A stretch of DNA of 64,000 bases, from positions 3,315,001 through 3,379,000 of the forward strand of contig NC_070614.1 in assembly GCF_027172205.1 (NCBI RefSeq), given 5' to 3'. How positions within the stretch are numbered: the stretch's first letter is position 1; every line of letters begins with the position of its first letter. The notes under the pieces are model-generated. The model searched no databases. It saw only the letters and a program-made list of their open reading frames with translations, and was not told the DNA's origin. This stretch comes from Podarcis raffonei (lineage: Eukaryota; Chordata; Lepidosauria; Squamata; Lacertidae). This document shows, piece after piece, positions 1-15,000 of this stretch. A program made the position numbers and the translations under genes.

Positions 1-1440
1 TCCAGATATGAGTTTCAGGCTATCATTCGGTTGGAATGAACCAAGAAGGGGATTTTTTATTTAAAGAAATAAGAATCTATAATTGCAAGCAAACTCCAAA
101 TCCTGGGAGAGATATAGTGGCTGGTTGCTATCTGTTGGAACTAGTTATTTGACAGTGGGATTTTTTGTTTTGTTTGGTTCTTTTCTTTTTTCACAAAAAT
201 TGCATTTTCTGTTTGTCCATTCACTATTTTTTTCTTATTAAATTTATGTTGCTTTAAACAGTGGCGCCATAATGCATCTCTGTTTGCCTCACTATCTTTT
301 GAACTTAATCCATTTGCCTGCCATATTCACTCACTATTGCACTCCTTGGACACAAAAGCTTTAATGAGGAATTGAACAGAATGCAAATGCAATACTTTTT
401 AAAACCTACTATTTAAAAGTGTGTTGTTTTAATTGTATAGGGCTAAGCACTATTTTTAGTATCGTGTGTCATTTCTGTACTCTGTAGACTTTTCTCTCTC
501 TCAACCTTAGTACCTTTGCACTACCGTTTTGTCACTGTAACCAATTGTAGAACTGCCATTATTGCAAACAATTTGCACTTAACCAAACAGTCTCCATGTC
601 TGTATATACTGAAGGGGGAGAAATGGAAATACTGTCAAGCGGCTTTGGGTATTCAACAGCTCTAGAAACCTGCTGTAAAAACTGTTAAGAACTATTATAA
701 CTGTGTTTATAAATTGAAGTAAATCAATGTGAGAATTTGCTTGGATTGAAATGCTGTTCTATGCCGGTTGTACTCAAGTGTTTTTTAAAATGGTGAGAAG
801 TTTTTCTTCCTGTTTTTCTTTTCTTTTTTTGCCCCCCTTCCCCTGATTTTTGTTCCTGCATTTCAGGCTCTCTTCAGAAGTCACTGGCCTCGGGGCTCTC
901 TAATGTGTCCCAGCATTCACTAGGGCTTGAGCTCCCTGACAGGACTTTTCTAAGCCTCATGAGACAATGCTTTCTATGGACTAATCAACAGAGGAAGTGG
1001 TCATTTCTAACTTTATTACTCTTCCAAGATCTCAAAATAAACACTTTTACTCTAAGCAACTGTGCTTCCCAACTCCTGTGTTGCTTTCATTGCTATTCTG
1101 GTTTAATAATTTTGAGGCTCAACAAGGAACAGTAACAGATGATGATTATTTTTAAAAATTTCTGTAGATGTTCATGCTCTAGCCGGTCTGTACAAAGCAT
1201 GGGCTGTTGATGTTTTAAACCACTATATATTAAGTATAGACTTGATAAACTAAATAAGCTGTTTTTTTATAAATAAAGGTTTTCCTGACTTTAAAAACCA
1301 CATCTTAGCTTTGTGCATACAAATAGCTGTTGTGATTTTTAACTTTGTAACGAAGATGTTGATCAAATACTATTTTTGTGACTTGTCACCAATGAGTTCA
1401 GACCTATGGCTTGTTTTGCATTAACAATTAAAAGTTTGAC
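1..1440 (+). other. 3' UTR-like end of an unidentified plus-strand gene
   Basis: No convincing coding exon is visible. The stretch is AT-rich and unique-looking, with no repeat signature, and ends in an AATAAA hexamer at 1272-1277 followed by a T-rich stretch; an ATTAAA lies near 1427. This is what the last part of a long 3' UTR on the plus strand looks like, with the gene body to the left of the window. The gene could not be identified from the UTR. It would be tail-to-tail with ZNF830, whose likely poly(A) signal is at 2058-2063. The only open frame, at 905-1135, has no recognisable domain and is probably chance. Confidence 0.45.
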
Positions 1441-2040
1441 ATAATTGCAATTAGGCCTGGTGCTTATTGGGGGAAAGCATTACAACCTAATATGGCATCT
1501 TAAAGAGTATTGCACAATAATCTCCTTAATGGGAACTTTCAGCCAACATGTTGAGTGAGTGGCTTAATGAAAAAAAACACAGGTATCATCCATGTGGAAA
1601 TGGTTTTTCTACATACCGATAGCATTTTGAATAGGATATTCTGTTTGCAAAAGCTTGCTGGGTCTGTGGGAGGTTCTGGAGAGAATCCGTGTCCAGCATG
1701 GCACGTCCATGAGCACAAGAGAGCTTCAGGTACATTTCACAAAAACCAGGCTGCTGTGCCACATGAGAACTACTTGTGGAGCTGAGGGGTGTCAAGAAAC
1801 AATTTAATATGACAGTGGTAGCAGAAGTTCCTTTGGATGATGAACAATCGCTTTAAAAATACAGGTATCCAGGACATAACTGATGGATTAATAGGCCTTT
1901 CCTTACTGTTGACATTCATACTACTGTTTGACTTCAGGAAATATTACTAGGCAATATCCAAACATAATTCTTATAGGTTAGGGCCAAGTGCTGAAACTGA
2001 CAGCAGCGCTTATACCACAGTAAAAAAACACAAGAACTTC
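1441..2040. other. intergenic gap between convergent 3' ends
   Basis: Short spacer between the plus-strand 3' UTR-like region and the likely 3' end of ZNF830. No repeat family or conserved coding segment was recognised; two overlapping short open frames at 1555-1795 on opposite strands look like chance. Confidence 0.4.
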
Positions 2041-2057
2041 TCCTTCAGAGAAAGTAT

Positions 2058-2063
2058 TTTATT
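2058..2063 (-). terminator. likely poly(A) signal of ZNF830
   Basis: AATAAA on the minus strand, about 1 kb downstream of the ZNF830 stop codon. No closer AATAAA was noticed on this strand, so the 3' UTR probably runs from about 3051 to about 2040. Confidence 0.5.
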
Positions 2064-3051
2064 GGAATATCTATTCCAAACAACATTTTACTTGATTTAT
2101 GGCAGCATCACTCATTAGAAAAAAGCATCGTGTCTTTGCTATTTCAGATTGGATTGCATTACATTGCTCCTGAGAAAAGGTTTCAGTGGCATAGAGCCCA
2201 AACAGCCTAAAAATGCCAGTTACTGGTGTGTGAACTGGGGGGAAATGGATAATTAAAGTGAAATGTCTACTCATGGTTGTACGTACTCACTCTATAAATC
2301 AACCAACACATATTGTGCAAAACACACAGGGCAAAATTTCTCTTGTTCTGTTTAACCCAGTAGCCATCATTCAGGGCTGTCTTTAAGTATTTTCTAAACT
2401 ATTCTAGAAAAAGACAGTAAGTCCAAGGCAGCAAGGAAGTTTTTCTAGGATCATACAGGTTAACTAGCATCTACAAGTAACTAAATAGTTAGGAATCTTA
2501 CAATAAAAGATGTACTGTGTACAGGCTTTAGACTTACTTTCTCAAACAGGAGCCCCCGCCCCCTGCCAAATGGAAAACCACTTTTGAATCCAAGGAGTAT
2601 TTCAAATACATATTGGGAGAAGGCATGGAGGCGAGAGTCCATGGATCCGGCACCAAGCTCTGTGTAGCCCTGGCTGTGGTTCCCAAAGTCAAAGCCCTGC
2701 TTTGCCCTGCAGCATGCTCCAACTGCCTGGGCTCACACTTCCCTATGTGTTCCCTAGACCTAACACTTTTAATGGGTATTATAACAGCACAGGTGACACA
2801 ACAGAAGCTACACTGGATTCATAGAGCAAATAAAACATTTTCTGTAGATATTAATAGGAAAGCTACAATTACATTTTTTTTAAAAAAAAGTTTTTACAAT
2901 ATACAACTCTTTACAATGGCTTTTTCTATTCTTAACCCTATAAACATATATTTACACGTTTCAATACCTGCAGGATTCTGCAAATAAATATGTTATCCTA
3001 AGTGTGTTAGAAGACCAAAATGCCACCCATCAGGAGACTGGCTCCTAGCAG

Positions 3052-6000
3052 CTACAACGATGTTCCTTTTGCCCTCCAGTCCTGAGAGAGGAGGTCATGC
3101 AGTTCTCCTTCGTCATCACTGCCAGTGTCGCCGTCCTCAACCTGTGCAGCTCTTAGCCTCATGGCTTCCTTCAGTTTATCCTTCAGTACTTCCTGGCGGT
3201 CACGCAGTTGTTCAACACGGCGGAAACATTCACTAGGGTAAAATTAAAAATAATAATTTGCCCTCTTCTGCTGCTTAAGTGAAAAGCTGCAATGGTGTGC
3301 CTTTTAAGTTCACAGTCATCATATCTTTGGAAAGAACATGGCAGTTTCTCAGACACAACATTAACATTAACTCAGTCAATTCAAGCCTATGGTACTTTGT
3401 CCAAGAACCTGAGCTGCTATCACTGACTTTTCCAGTTGCTTTTTACTTGTCCTTTTGGGGTGCAAAGGGTAAGCCTAGCAAGCTGTACTTGCACTGGGGC
3501 CACTGTCTGCTATTTAGGAGGTGGTTTTCAGATGGCTTTCCTTCAGGAAACACTTGCCATATTGACCTTTCTTCCAGTGAACTCCTGGGTATCTTGCACC
3601 AAAGCCCTGAGCACTGTGCAAGCTACTCATGACATGCAGAATACTGGGCTGGCCTGTTGAACACCTCTGACACCGAGCAGAGACTGCATAAATGCTTAGA
3701 ACGCAACCAGACAATCTTCCTTTCTTGGACGGCACATGGAAGGAAAAGTGCCTGATTGGTTCACTAAAGAATTTTATATAGACTTTCAAGGTTTTCTGGA
3801 ACAATTTGAAAACTATTGATTTTTGGAAATTAATTTTATTCCACTATATTTTGCATCTGTTTTTAATCTTTTTTTTAAACCTACAAATGAACAATAGTTC
3901 TGCACTTCTAAGTCAAGAACAGAAAGCAATTTAATACATTTTCTACATTAACAAAAGGCTAGACACAGATTAATGAAGCACTGAAGGAACAGGAACCAGC
4001 AACTTTCACTAAATTTATTTTGAAAACTTTTATGGTACAAAAGTGTCAGCTTGTCAGCCAAAGCCAGTTACATTTCCAGAGCTGACAATAAAAAAGTTAA
4101 GGATACTCCAAACTTAAGACACTCATGTAAAGTTATTTGGCTACAAAAGAAAAAAGGAAGTGATTCATTCATCAACAAGTCTCAAGAGACCTCAAACAGT
4201 CCCCTCCACCAGTTTCCATGTTCCTGCTTCCACTTGGGAGTCACCAGCTAAGGAAGGAGCAGGGAGGGGTAGTCTTACATTGTGCAGCAAAGCATACACC
4301 CAAAGTGAGGCCATGCCAATACAAAAAAGTTCCTTGGTCCCTCCAGATATTTTATAATATTAGGGTGAGCTTACTGTATCATTGTGCTTAAGGACGTGTT
4401 TTAGCTGTGGACAACAGGATACAAGGGGCAAAGCAAGGAAAAGATATAACAGGAGCCTGGGTGGTGGTCAACCTGTGATCCTTGAGATGTTGCAGAACTC
4501 CTATCTTCTCTGAACATTGACCATGGTGACTGGGGCTGCTGGGAGTTAGGGACGAATAAAATGTAGAGTGCCACAGGTTAGCCACTCTTGCTCTAGAACC
4601 TCATCTACTTTCAGTTAGAGTCAGATATGAGAAGAGCTGGACCCAAAAGTAAGTATGGAAGTTGGCTTTAAGAATCCTGTTGTGATCTCATGCATGGGAC
4701 TAACCATTCCAAAGATGTGGAACTGGCAAATGTCCTAAGCCATGCAATTCTTAATTGTGCATCTAAAGTGCTCTTGTACAGAAATGGAACTGTTTAAAAA
4801 GTCTAGGAGAACTTTTGACACTTTGCATGTCTATGATCTTTAGGGCCTTCCTCCAAATTTCATCACTTGATTCTATCTAGCCGTGTGTGTGAGGATGGGG
4901 AGATGTAGCTTTTTGAAATCAGGTTTTACTTTACTTACATCTGCTCATCTATTTCTCCAATTTGACGGTCGAGTCGCCCTTCCTCATCTTCTTCAGCTAC
5001 TATAGCTTCTGAAATCTAACTCAGAAAAGGTGGGTATTATTTTCCGTAACAAAACTGGATTGATATAAAAGTAAGCTTTGCCTTCTCTTTACTGCAGTGA
5101 GAAAACTAGGAGCAAGCCATAGGATTATGCTTCCTCCTGGCAACAGATTCTCCAAAACTGGCTAGGCTCTCCACTTAACCTGAATTTAAGCAAATTAAAA
5201 CCCTGGATTAAGAAGGAATGTGGTCTTAACCTGCTTATGGCAGCAGGTAAAAGGGAGAATACTGCTTGCTCCTATCATCTTAACTACAAGTTAAGAGAAA
5301 GCCAGCTTGCTCTGGCCCACCACAATACGTTTTGAATGTGACAAACCCAAGCAAAGAAGATCTTAGTGCTTTAGTAATATGAGCACTGATGATGAAACTC
5401 GCGTTTAAGAATTCTGTTAACAATTAATCTCCGATTCCAAAATATATTTTAACCTGTTATTTCTTTCAGCATATACTTTCTCAAAGTTGAGTGTCTTGGA
5501 GATGCTGTGCAGCCAGTGGCCAACATGTAACCAAGAAGAGCCCTTGTGCACCACTAATGTTCACAAAATGTGTCCACTGCTGATCTTGTATGAACATCTA
5601 CTGTGTTTATAGCACCGAGTGCATTTCAGAATAGGATGACTGCTCTACAACAGTCTTCTCCCAACAATTCATTCATGGAAAACTTTCTGCAACGCCAGAG
5701 TTTGAAAGCAAAGTTCACAGGCACAAGTGAAGTTGCTGAGTGATCACCTTCAAAGGGATTGGTTTTTAAAAGCAGTAAGAACCACAGATCTAGTCAACAG
5801 CGGATGTGGTGAGGCAAATCTTGCAATAAAAATGAAGCCACATGAGAGGAGTGTTCAATCCAGAGCCAGATAATTATTGCATATATAGAGTATATGTATA
5901 AAGTATACAGACTTAAAATATCAAGTGCACCAGACCTGAAAAAATGAAAGTGAATGGTGACAGTAACAGGCCATCTGGCCTGACAGAATATACATCCTGC

Positions 6001-9000
6001 ATTCCTGCTAGATAGGATATGCTGATCAAATTTTAAAAAAGCAAACTTCATCACAATTTTTGGTGTAGTGTCATCTGTTACTAAAGTTTCTTCACTTCAC
6101 TGTTTGAAGGGGGGATACTTGGACCACAGCTAGCTTATAAAATGATTATAACCGATATTAAAACAGTCAGCAAATGCAGTGGAATGTCACTCCGCCAAGT
6201 TCTAGTTCTGCATGTGCAATCAATTCAAAACAGGAGGCATCAACTTACAGTGTTGACTTGTCGCATAGCCTTCTGGAATTCATCCCATTCTTTGTCCATC
6301 TGATCCTTTGGAGCATCAACCTTCCTCACCTATGAAATGAGAAAGATGAGCAATTTGTGGAAGGCTGTATTCCTATTTCTCATTACTGGTTCTACTTCTA
6401 CTTCATGCTGCAAGCAAGGAGAACTTGGTTGCTAAGTTGCTGGTTTTTTCGAAGCAAACAATTTACCCAGACAACTTGAAGCTATATTCAGAGAGAGAGA
6501 CACACACAGAGAGAATCCTCATTTCAGATTATGTGCTACCAGTTTGCACTGCAATGCATTGTCAACTAAAACACACTAAGGGACATCAAAGAGAGCAGAT
6601 GAAAGCAATATGTGAGCTACTAAGAATGAACACACATTTGTTATCTACTATATGCTATCTACTTAGCCCCTTAACTGCGATGTTTAGCTGATGATATATC
6701 ATGAAGTTGAAAACCAGGTATCGCCCAGCCCCATCTAAGACCACCCACCAAGATCATGGCTGTAGGCTTCTTGATTCACATTTAGCCACTACTGCAACTA
6801 ACAGGTGTTGATCTATACATGATCACATGCATAACTCAGGAGCAAGGACACAGCAACTGGCCAGGCAGCCTCTTTACCCTTATTGGGCATGCCACAGTCC
6901 CAAACCTCAGGCCCAGCTTCTTCTGTTCATTTCCCCCTCGTTCCTTATATCTGACCCCCTTGTGTTAAAGGACACAAGGATGGTTAATAGAGAGCTGCTG
7001 CACAGTATGAGGAGGAAGGCAAAGGGGCAGACAAAAATATGGTGGGGGGGGAGTGTGAGAACCATAGCTGCCTTGCCTCCTGTTTCCTATTGGTTTAACA
7101 GGTAAAGAGTAGATCTCTGGGTTGACACTTATAGCAAGACTCATCCTTCTGAAAGCTGCAACAAGCCAGATAGCTTGCCATACCAATGTCAGCTAAATAT
7201 ACTTCAGGCTAAATAAAGTAATTGGGGGAAATCAATTTTCATTGGAATTATGCTTATAGCTCTGTTTTGTGCATTTGTTTCCCCCTCCAGAAGTGAGACA
7301 CATTTCATCCATGTAAAAGCAAGTTGTGTGCTTTGATTCTGAATGATTAATTATGCTACACTATAACAATACGTAAATCATTTCAAAGTAACTTACCATA
7401 AGAATATACACTTCATTAACCATACATTGCTTTTGCTCTTTGTGAATGTTTTAGATGTAGTACCCCCCCCCTTGTGTACTATGGTCTGCCTTTTTTAATT
7501 TGTTACATATTGGACAATAAAAGTTTAAAAGAATTCAGTTAATGCTTGATCAGTAATAAATTATATCAAGGTCTATTTCAAAAGCATTTGCTTCTTCAAC
7601 CCTCAGAGGCAAATTCAAAGTCAGGCAGCAACAATTAGCATATGCAAACCACTACAATATTGGTAACCAGGCATCAGAACTCTTTCTAAGCTAAACTTCT
7701 AACGTCTTCCAGGGGTTAAATATCAGGAACATTCAGACAGGCACAGGAAACAAACAAACAAACAAACAAACAAAAGGAAAAAAGAACCAGAAGCCCCTTC
7801 TCTGATTTGGGCAGCTTCCATTCAGTCCAATGGGGCATCAGCAGAACTCCCCCCCCCCCGCCCCCAATTTAAATTATTAAGACAGAGAAAGGGATAGAAA
7901 CTTGCTTTTCCTTTCTTGTTTTAAGATGTCTTCTGGATATAAAAACACTAAACACACATGAACCTGCTTGAAACAGGTAGGTAGTCGGAGCATTTACACA
8001 TGTCAAGGAAATAAACAACTACCTGACTTTTAGAAGACATCTGAAGGCAGCCCTGTTTAGGGAAGTTTTTGATGTTTGATGGTTTATTGTGCTTTTAATT
8101 CTGTTGTGAGCCGTCCAGAGTGGCTAGGAAAACCTAGCCAGATGGGCAGGGTATAAATATTAAGTTGTTGTTGTTGTTGTTACAGGTATCCTGGTTTTCA
8201 GTCCCTATGACTCTGGAGATAATTTTTAAAAAGGTCACTTCAATGTACAATCTAGAGGAGGTTTCTGAAATGCAGCTACTATGGATGAATGTGATTACTA
8301 AGGAACATAAAGTATTACTCAAGAACACTCTTCCCCATCTCCTAACCTGTAATGATAAGGAAGGTTCCTGGAGAAAAGGCCACCAACACTCACCAAACTT
8401 AATAATGATAATTACTTATACATCCGGCTGGGTTTCTCCAGCCACTCTAGGCGGCTTCCAGCAAAATATAAAAACATAATAAAACATCAAACATTAAAAA
8501 CTTCCCTAAACAGGGCTGCCTTCAGATGTTCTCTAAAAGTTGTGTAGTTGTTTATCTCCTTGACATCTGACAGGAGGGTGTCCCAGAGGGCGGGTGCCAC
8601 TACCGAGAAGGCCCCCTGCTAGCCCCCTGTAACTTCACTTCTCGCAGTGAGGGAACCACCAGAAGATCCTTGGAGGACTTCACAGTGTCCAGGCTGAATG
8701 AAGGTGGTGGAGACGCTCCTTCAGCTATACTAAAGGAACATCTCCCAAGGAAAAGTTTCTGGAGAGAAATGATCTCAAGAGAGATACTGCTTTGGCTACT
8801 CCCAAACCAAAAAAATTCTAGCTGTTTCTGTTGGAGATGAGGCTGGGACTCTTAGCAACTAAGCAAAGTAAGTGAGTGCTTAGAAAGCTCTCCAGCTGTA
8901 TCTGCACATCTGTATGGGCTGCTGGAAAGAGAGAGGGGCAGGAGGAGGCAAGATGGTCATTAAAGGCAGAAAGGCTGGATTATAGATGTGCATTTTGAAT

Positions 9001-12000
9001 TTTTTTATGCATTTATTCTAAGAGTTTAGAAGCAAAGGCTGATCTGTACATTGCCCCAATACACTGTCTACCTTCATTTTACATGGACATTTATTCCCAA
9101 CTTTGCTACATCTTTTGTCAGGCCCACATCCATTAATTCTGCAAAATCTAGGGCATCACAGAATAAACATCACATTTCAACTAGCTGTGTACAGGTGTGC
9201 TAATTAACAGTCTCACTGCATTCTCTATTTGTCAACCACCTACAAGAACAGCAGAGGGAAATCTGACTGCATATGAGGAATACAGCATCCTGGCTAGTAG
9301 GATCAATTACTCTTGATTAGAGATGGGAAGGCCTGGAAAAAACCCCAGAAAAATTGGAAATAAAACCAGGGTCCCCCCCCCCCCAATTTTCCCGGTTTTT
9401 CCCCAGGCCTTCCCATCTCTACTTTTGATTCATGTCAGACAATACTCAACACAAACTTAGAGAAAGCCAGTGATAATTGCTACACCAAAACTGCTGCAAG
9501 TTAATCAAATCGTTTACAGACGGATACCACAAAGCATTTCAATCATTATGTAAATCTTTTATTCAGCTTCTGTAATCGCTAGCTGACTAGCTGAATTAAT
9601 TCCTCAAAGAATTGACATGTGCTGAAATCGGAACAAATCACACTTGCCTTTGCATCCACTTCAGGATCATCAAAAAATCCCTCTGGCAAGGCCTCCGCAG
9701 TGTTTTCTTTCCTGAAATGTTAAGGTGATGGCTTGTCTTGAGCCAATTCTGCACTAGTTTTAACTCCTTCAAAACAGCAGATCAGATATCTGCACCGAGA
9801 ACAGAGCGAGCAACGCAATGCCCACTAGGGCTCCCCACCCGCTGGCCTGAGGCTGAGGAGAAATGAAGGCACCCCTTTTGAGCTAACCATATCAGCTGGC
9901 ACTGTAAGTTTAATTTTTCCAAACCTCCAAGATCCAATAAAGATAAAGGAAACAAATGCAAGAAGCCATTCTCCTAATACACTACTTTCTCAAAGCTCCA
10001 TTATGTATGGTGTCCTAATTGTTTAAGTTACGAACACTGTTAAAATACTGGTTCATCTCATCAGACTGTGACTTTTTTTAAAAAAAGGACCAATATACTA
10101 GGCATACTGAGGATTATTATGAGAACCCAAACACATTTAATTACAAATTAAAATAGGAAGGAAAACCTTTACACTGGCTAGCTTACCTTTCCACAACTTT
10201 TTCTTGTATTTCTGCTTTCTGAATAGAGCCAGAATGGGAGACTAAAGGTGCAGCTAAAGTTTTATTGTCTGAATAGTCTGCAATAGAGAAAATAATCACT
10301 GTCTGTCTAATATGCACAATTTGAAAGCCCAAGTCATTAAAAATGGGTGTATTAATTGCACAAACGATGAGCAGAGAGGGAAAAACTGAGATCACTCAAA
10401 CCTTGAGGTGAACCAATAAAGTTGATATAAATATCAACAAAATACTTCACAGAATGATTAACTTACAAGATTCACCACTGCTTAGATTGAAATACTGTGC
10501 ACGCTTAACTTAGCAATAGTCCCACTGGACTCAGTAAACATATCCAAGCACGCATGCATAGGACTGGGCTGCATCTTGGTGATGACCACTACTTTAAAAT
10601 GACTAGACAAAATTTATTAGGATAGGTCTATCAAAAGAGACTAGCCATGAATCCAGAATAGCGTAGCATTGAAGCTTAATTTGTCGCAACTGTGCACTTT
10701 TTCAGAAAAGCACCAAATTTACACCCCTTGTCGACTAAAGCTATAACATACACAAGGTATAAAATAAACTGTTTGCTTGTTCATAACACCATTTGGGGAC
10801 TCATGTATTTAAAAATCACTACATACTAGTCCAGGTATCAGCAACCTTTTTCAACCGTGGGCCGATCCACTGTTCCTATGCCCCACAAATAACCCAGAGA
10901 TGCATTTTAAATAAAAGCACAGATTCTACTCATGTAAAAACATGCTGATTCCCGGACTGTCCACAGCTGGATTGAGAAGGTGATTGGGCCACATCTGGCC
11001 CCCGGGTCTTAGGTACCCTACCCCTGAATGGTATATATTTGGTGCTTTACTGAAAAATATCAGAATTGGTCAGCTATGCTGTTGTACCATAAGAGAACCT
11101 CAGAGGCTCTGCATACTAGATGCTAGTAATGAACAGAACTCCATGCCATTTTGGAGTTCCTCAGAAACATCTGGCTGGCGACACTTGGAAACAGAATTCT
11201 GGACATCTACAACCATCAATAGCAGATGATTGCTGGTTTTCATTTGGCATGAGAAGCCATCTAATATGCATGTATGACACATGTGGAGCGCACTGTAGTA
11301 TATACGGATAGGCCTACCTAATGTGGCACAGCAATACTTCAGAAACCATAAAAAAGAGGACATGACACAACTTTAGAGGTAAAGTTAAGCAAAACATCTG
11401 ATTTGTACCATGTCAGCTGGAGTGGCCTTGGAACTCTCTATATTTTTTACTGTAAAGTCAGCAGAGAAAGTCCCAGAGTTACCTGATGGTAAAGCAGTGG
11501 TGTCTACTTTTTGAGGGTGGGCGAGTGTTGCTGTATGCTGCACTGTGGACGACAGAGGAGGTTTGCTGCTGTTGTCCTGGATTTCTTTGGCCATCTCTTC
11601 TGCCTCTTCCTCCTCCTCCTCTTCAGAGTCTCCAAGTAATAAGCCACCACTTGAAGCTTTGCAAGAGGCCTTGTCTGCTTCTGCTTGTTCACTTTTTCCA
11701 AAAAAATCTGCTGGCAGTCTTAAAAAATGAAATAATAACAATAACAATAATTTCATTATTTATGCCCCGCCCATCTGGCTGGCTTTCCACAACAACTTAA
11801 AAACATTCCATCATAATACAAGCCAGAATCAAGACAATTATTTCAAGTGCAATTAAGGTGATTTAAAAAACAATAACAAAACTTTTCTCCCTTAAATAGA
11901 CATTCCCCATGCTAAATCTGCGTTTCCCAAACAGCTTTCCACATGGTGGTCACCTCCATCTGGGACTCCCCATGAAATAATTTTCTCTGAAATAACTGTA

Positions 12001-15000
12001 GTATAATGGAAAACAATGTTGTCAGCCACTGCATTTGAACAATTGCCATATGGGAACATTCAAACCACCCTGTTTGAAAGCAAATTTCTCAGCACCAGTT
12101 AGAACTTTGGGTAATGAATAACAAATATAACATCCTGTTCATATCCATAACTATGAAAAAAAGAAAATGTAAAAACAGAGCTAATAACAACCATCTCAAC
12201 TTACCCAGAAGAGAGTGTTTGCGGATGGTCACTTGAATCTGCAAAACATTTTATCAGAGTTCTGTCACATTTAAAACAGAAAAAGAACTCAAAGATGAAC
12301 TTCACACCCAAGCTGCAGTGACCCATGAAGAACTCTGGATCAGTCATGTGACTAAGGTAAGCCAGGTTCAAATCCCCACCCAAGTCGTGAAGTTCAATGG
12401 GGACAACCTGGGCAAGTCTGTCTCTCTCTCAGCACACTCTCTACCTCTGAGTGCAGGAGAGGATAAAAACTTATGACGCCAATGATTGTGATGCAATGAC
12501 GGTGATGTCACTGAATCCCTTTGAGGCTAGTTTTCTGCTGACATAGCAACCCACATTATCCAGCCTTAAAATATGTCTTAAACGGATAGAGTGACACCTC
12601 CAAGTCAGGACTTTAAAACTATTGAAAAATAGCACCTTCTTCCATCCACATTGCACTGTCATCTCTTTTAGATCTGTGGATGAATGGTGGTATACAAATT
12701 TAATAAATAATAATAGGTCAATATAACAGGGTTTTTGTCAGGTAATTGAGCTAAGGTTTGAGCAGTGTTAAAGTGGTTACAGTCAGGTGACGGTGTGTTG
12801 AAAGAACAATTCATAGGACAGTTACTCCAAGAAACACAGGCACTGCAAGCAGCTGAAATTTCCTTATGTAAAGGTGTGTTTTTTAAATTAAACATAATTT
12901 TATTAATCTAGGTTTTCAAGATAGCCTACAAAAGAGAACCATAAAACAAATATAAAACCAATCAGAAACATCAGAAACAAAAGCAATTAATGTGGCAACA
13001 GGAAAAATACAGAAAACAGTAGATATAAAATCAGTTAAAAGAAATTTTGTGTAGCCTTCCCAATCACATAAAGCTGTAGTTTACCTAAACATAGCTTTAA
13101 TCTTCCACACTAAGGCTAGGACCTTTAACCAAGATTGAATTCACCCCCTTTGGGTGCATTTATTCAAAACACACACACACACACACACACCCAGCATTTT
13201 AAACACTGAACCATAGCAGCAGCTACAGTGTGTAATATACAAGGGCACATCTAGTTGACTAGAAACCATGAATGGTTACCTCCAGCATTTTACCACAATT
13301 TGTTCTCTGTCCTAGCAAGTACCCATCAAAAACTAATTTATAATTATTAGCAAATCTGCCTGGCATTCATGTTATGGGTACTCAAATACTACTTGTATTG
13401 ATTATTAATTCATTTATATTTAATGTCAAAGTAGGCTTCTAGGCAATTAGAAAAAAGTAGAGAAACATTAATACATAAATATCCATAATTAAAATATTCA
13501 ATAAAACAATCCTATTACTTCTCTTAAAACAGGAGACTTGGGTTGGGAAAATGCCTGTGTAATAGAATCATTTTCAAAAGCCCGCAAAATAGCATTGCAG
13601 ACGGGGCCTCTAGCATTTCAGCAGGGAGTGCGTTCCGTAACACTAATGCTCCCAGTGAAAAAACACTTTTGCATCATCAAAGTGATCATCATAAAGTCTT
13701 GGCAAGACTAACTGAGGTTCTTTTATTTAATGCCTTAACCAGGCTTTCAGGTAAGCTAGTGTGGAATTGTTTCAGACTTTATATGTAGATAGCAACTCCT
13801 TAAAATTGATTTGGTGACAGGTAGTTAGTGTAGACCCATTAGTATGGGCATGGTATGTGCTCGTAAAGAGCACCACTCACCACCTGGTCCATGACATTCT
13901 GCACTAGCAGCAGCCTATGAACCAGCTGGAAGGGAAGAAGAATCACAAAGACTGCTAGAATGTGAAGTTACCACATTCTAGAACGTGAGGTTACCAAGGC
14001 ATGTGTCACAGTGGCCAAATTGTACTAGCACTCTTCTCCATAGAGACCACATGTGCATCCATGGTCAAATGTGGTTCCAACAACACCTGTTAACTGTGTG
14101 CCTGTCCCTTCAAAGAGAGTGCATCTAGAAGGGGCAAAATCACCAATTTTCAGCTGCAGGAACCACTTGTCTGCCTTGTCAGCCTCAGTTTATTAGTCCT
14201 CATGCAGACCACCAGTGTGTCTGGTTCCTGGTTCAGCTTGTGCACAGATCTCCTGACTCAAACTGTGCTCCAAATCTCCAACAGACTGCTCCTAACAGCT
14301 TCATATAATTTTATATAAAACACACCATCCAAGGAAAATATTTAATCCACAAATGATTTCAAGACAGCTGGGGAACAGGCAAGAACTGTAGAAAAATGAC
14401 CAGGTCAGTAAGCACAGCCTAACATTTCCATACCTTTGGCTTTCTTCAGTTCTGGAGATTCTGTGTTGGTTGTTTTCCTCTTTAGAGAAGATGAGGTGTC
14501 AGGAATAGGACCTGGTACTGATTGTTTAAGATTTCTCAACTGCTCAACTTTCTGCAGGGGTGGGGATTAAAAGCAACAGATGACCACCTGTACTTTATTC
14601 CCAAGGAATAAATTATTACAACATAGAAGAATTTAAGTTCTTTTCACAAAGTAGCACATTTTTCACAAAATACTAGCAATATTAGCAAGCAAGATTCAAG
14701 AAAGCCTGCAACAAGAGGCAAGAGACATTGTTACTTTTATGTAATTAGACTATTTAGCATATGAAGCAATTTTGCATTTTTGTTATAATCATCCTTTTAA
14801 AAGTCAATGTTTTAAATGGGGAAAAATGGGGGGCACTATTATGTCTAGTTTGTAAGATAATCAGATTTCATGTATTATTGTACTGCAGAATCATATTAAC
14901 ATTGTCAGTGCATTTCAATTTCTAGACTGGTAATTAAGAAAAGAACTATTAGTCTTAGCTTTGCAACATAACACATAACACAAATGTTGTAAGCACATTA

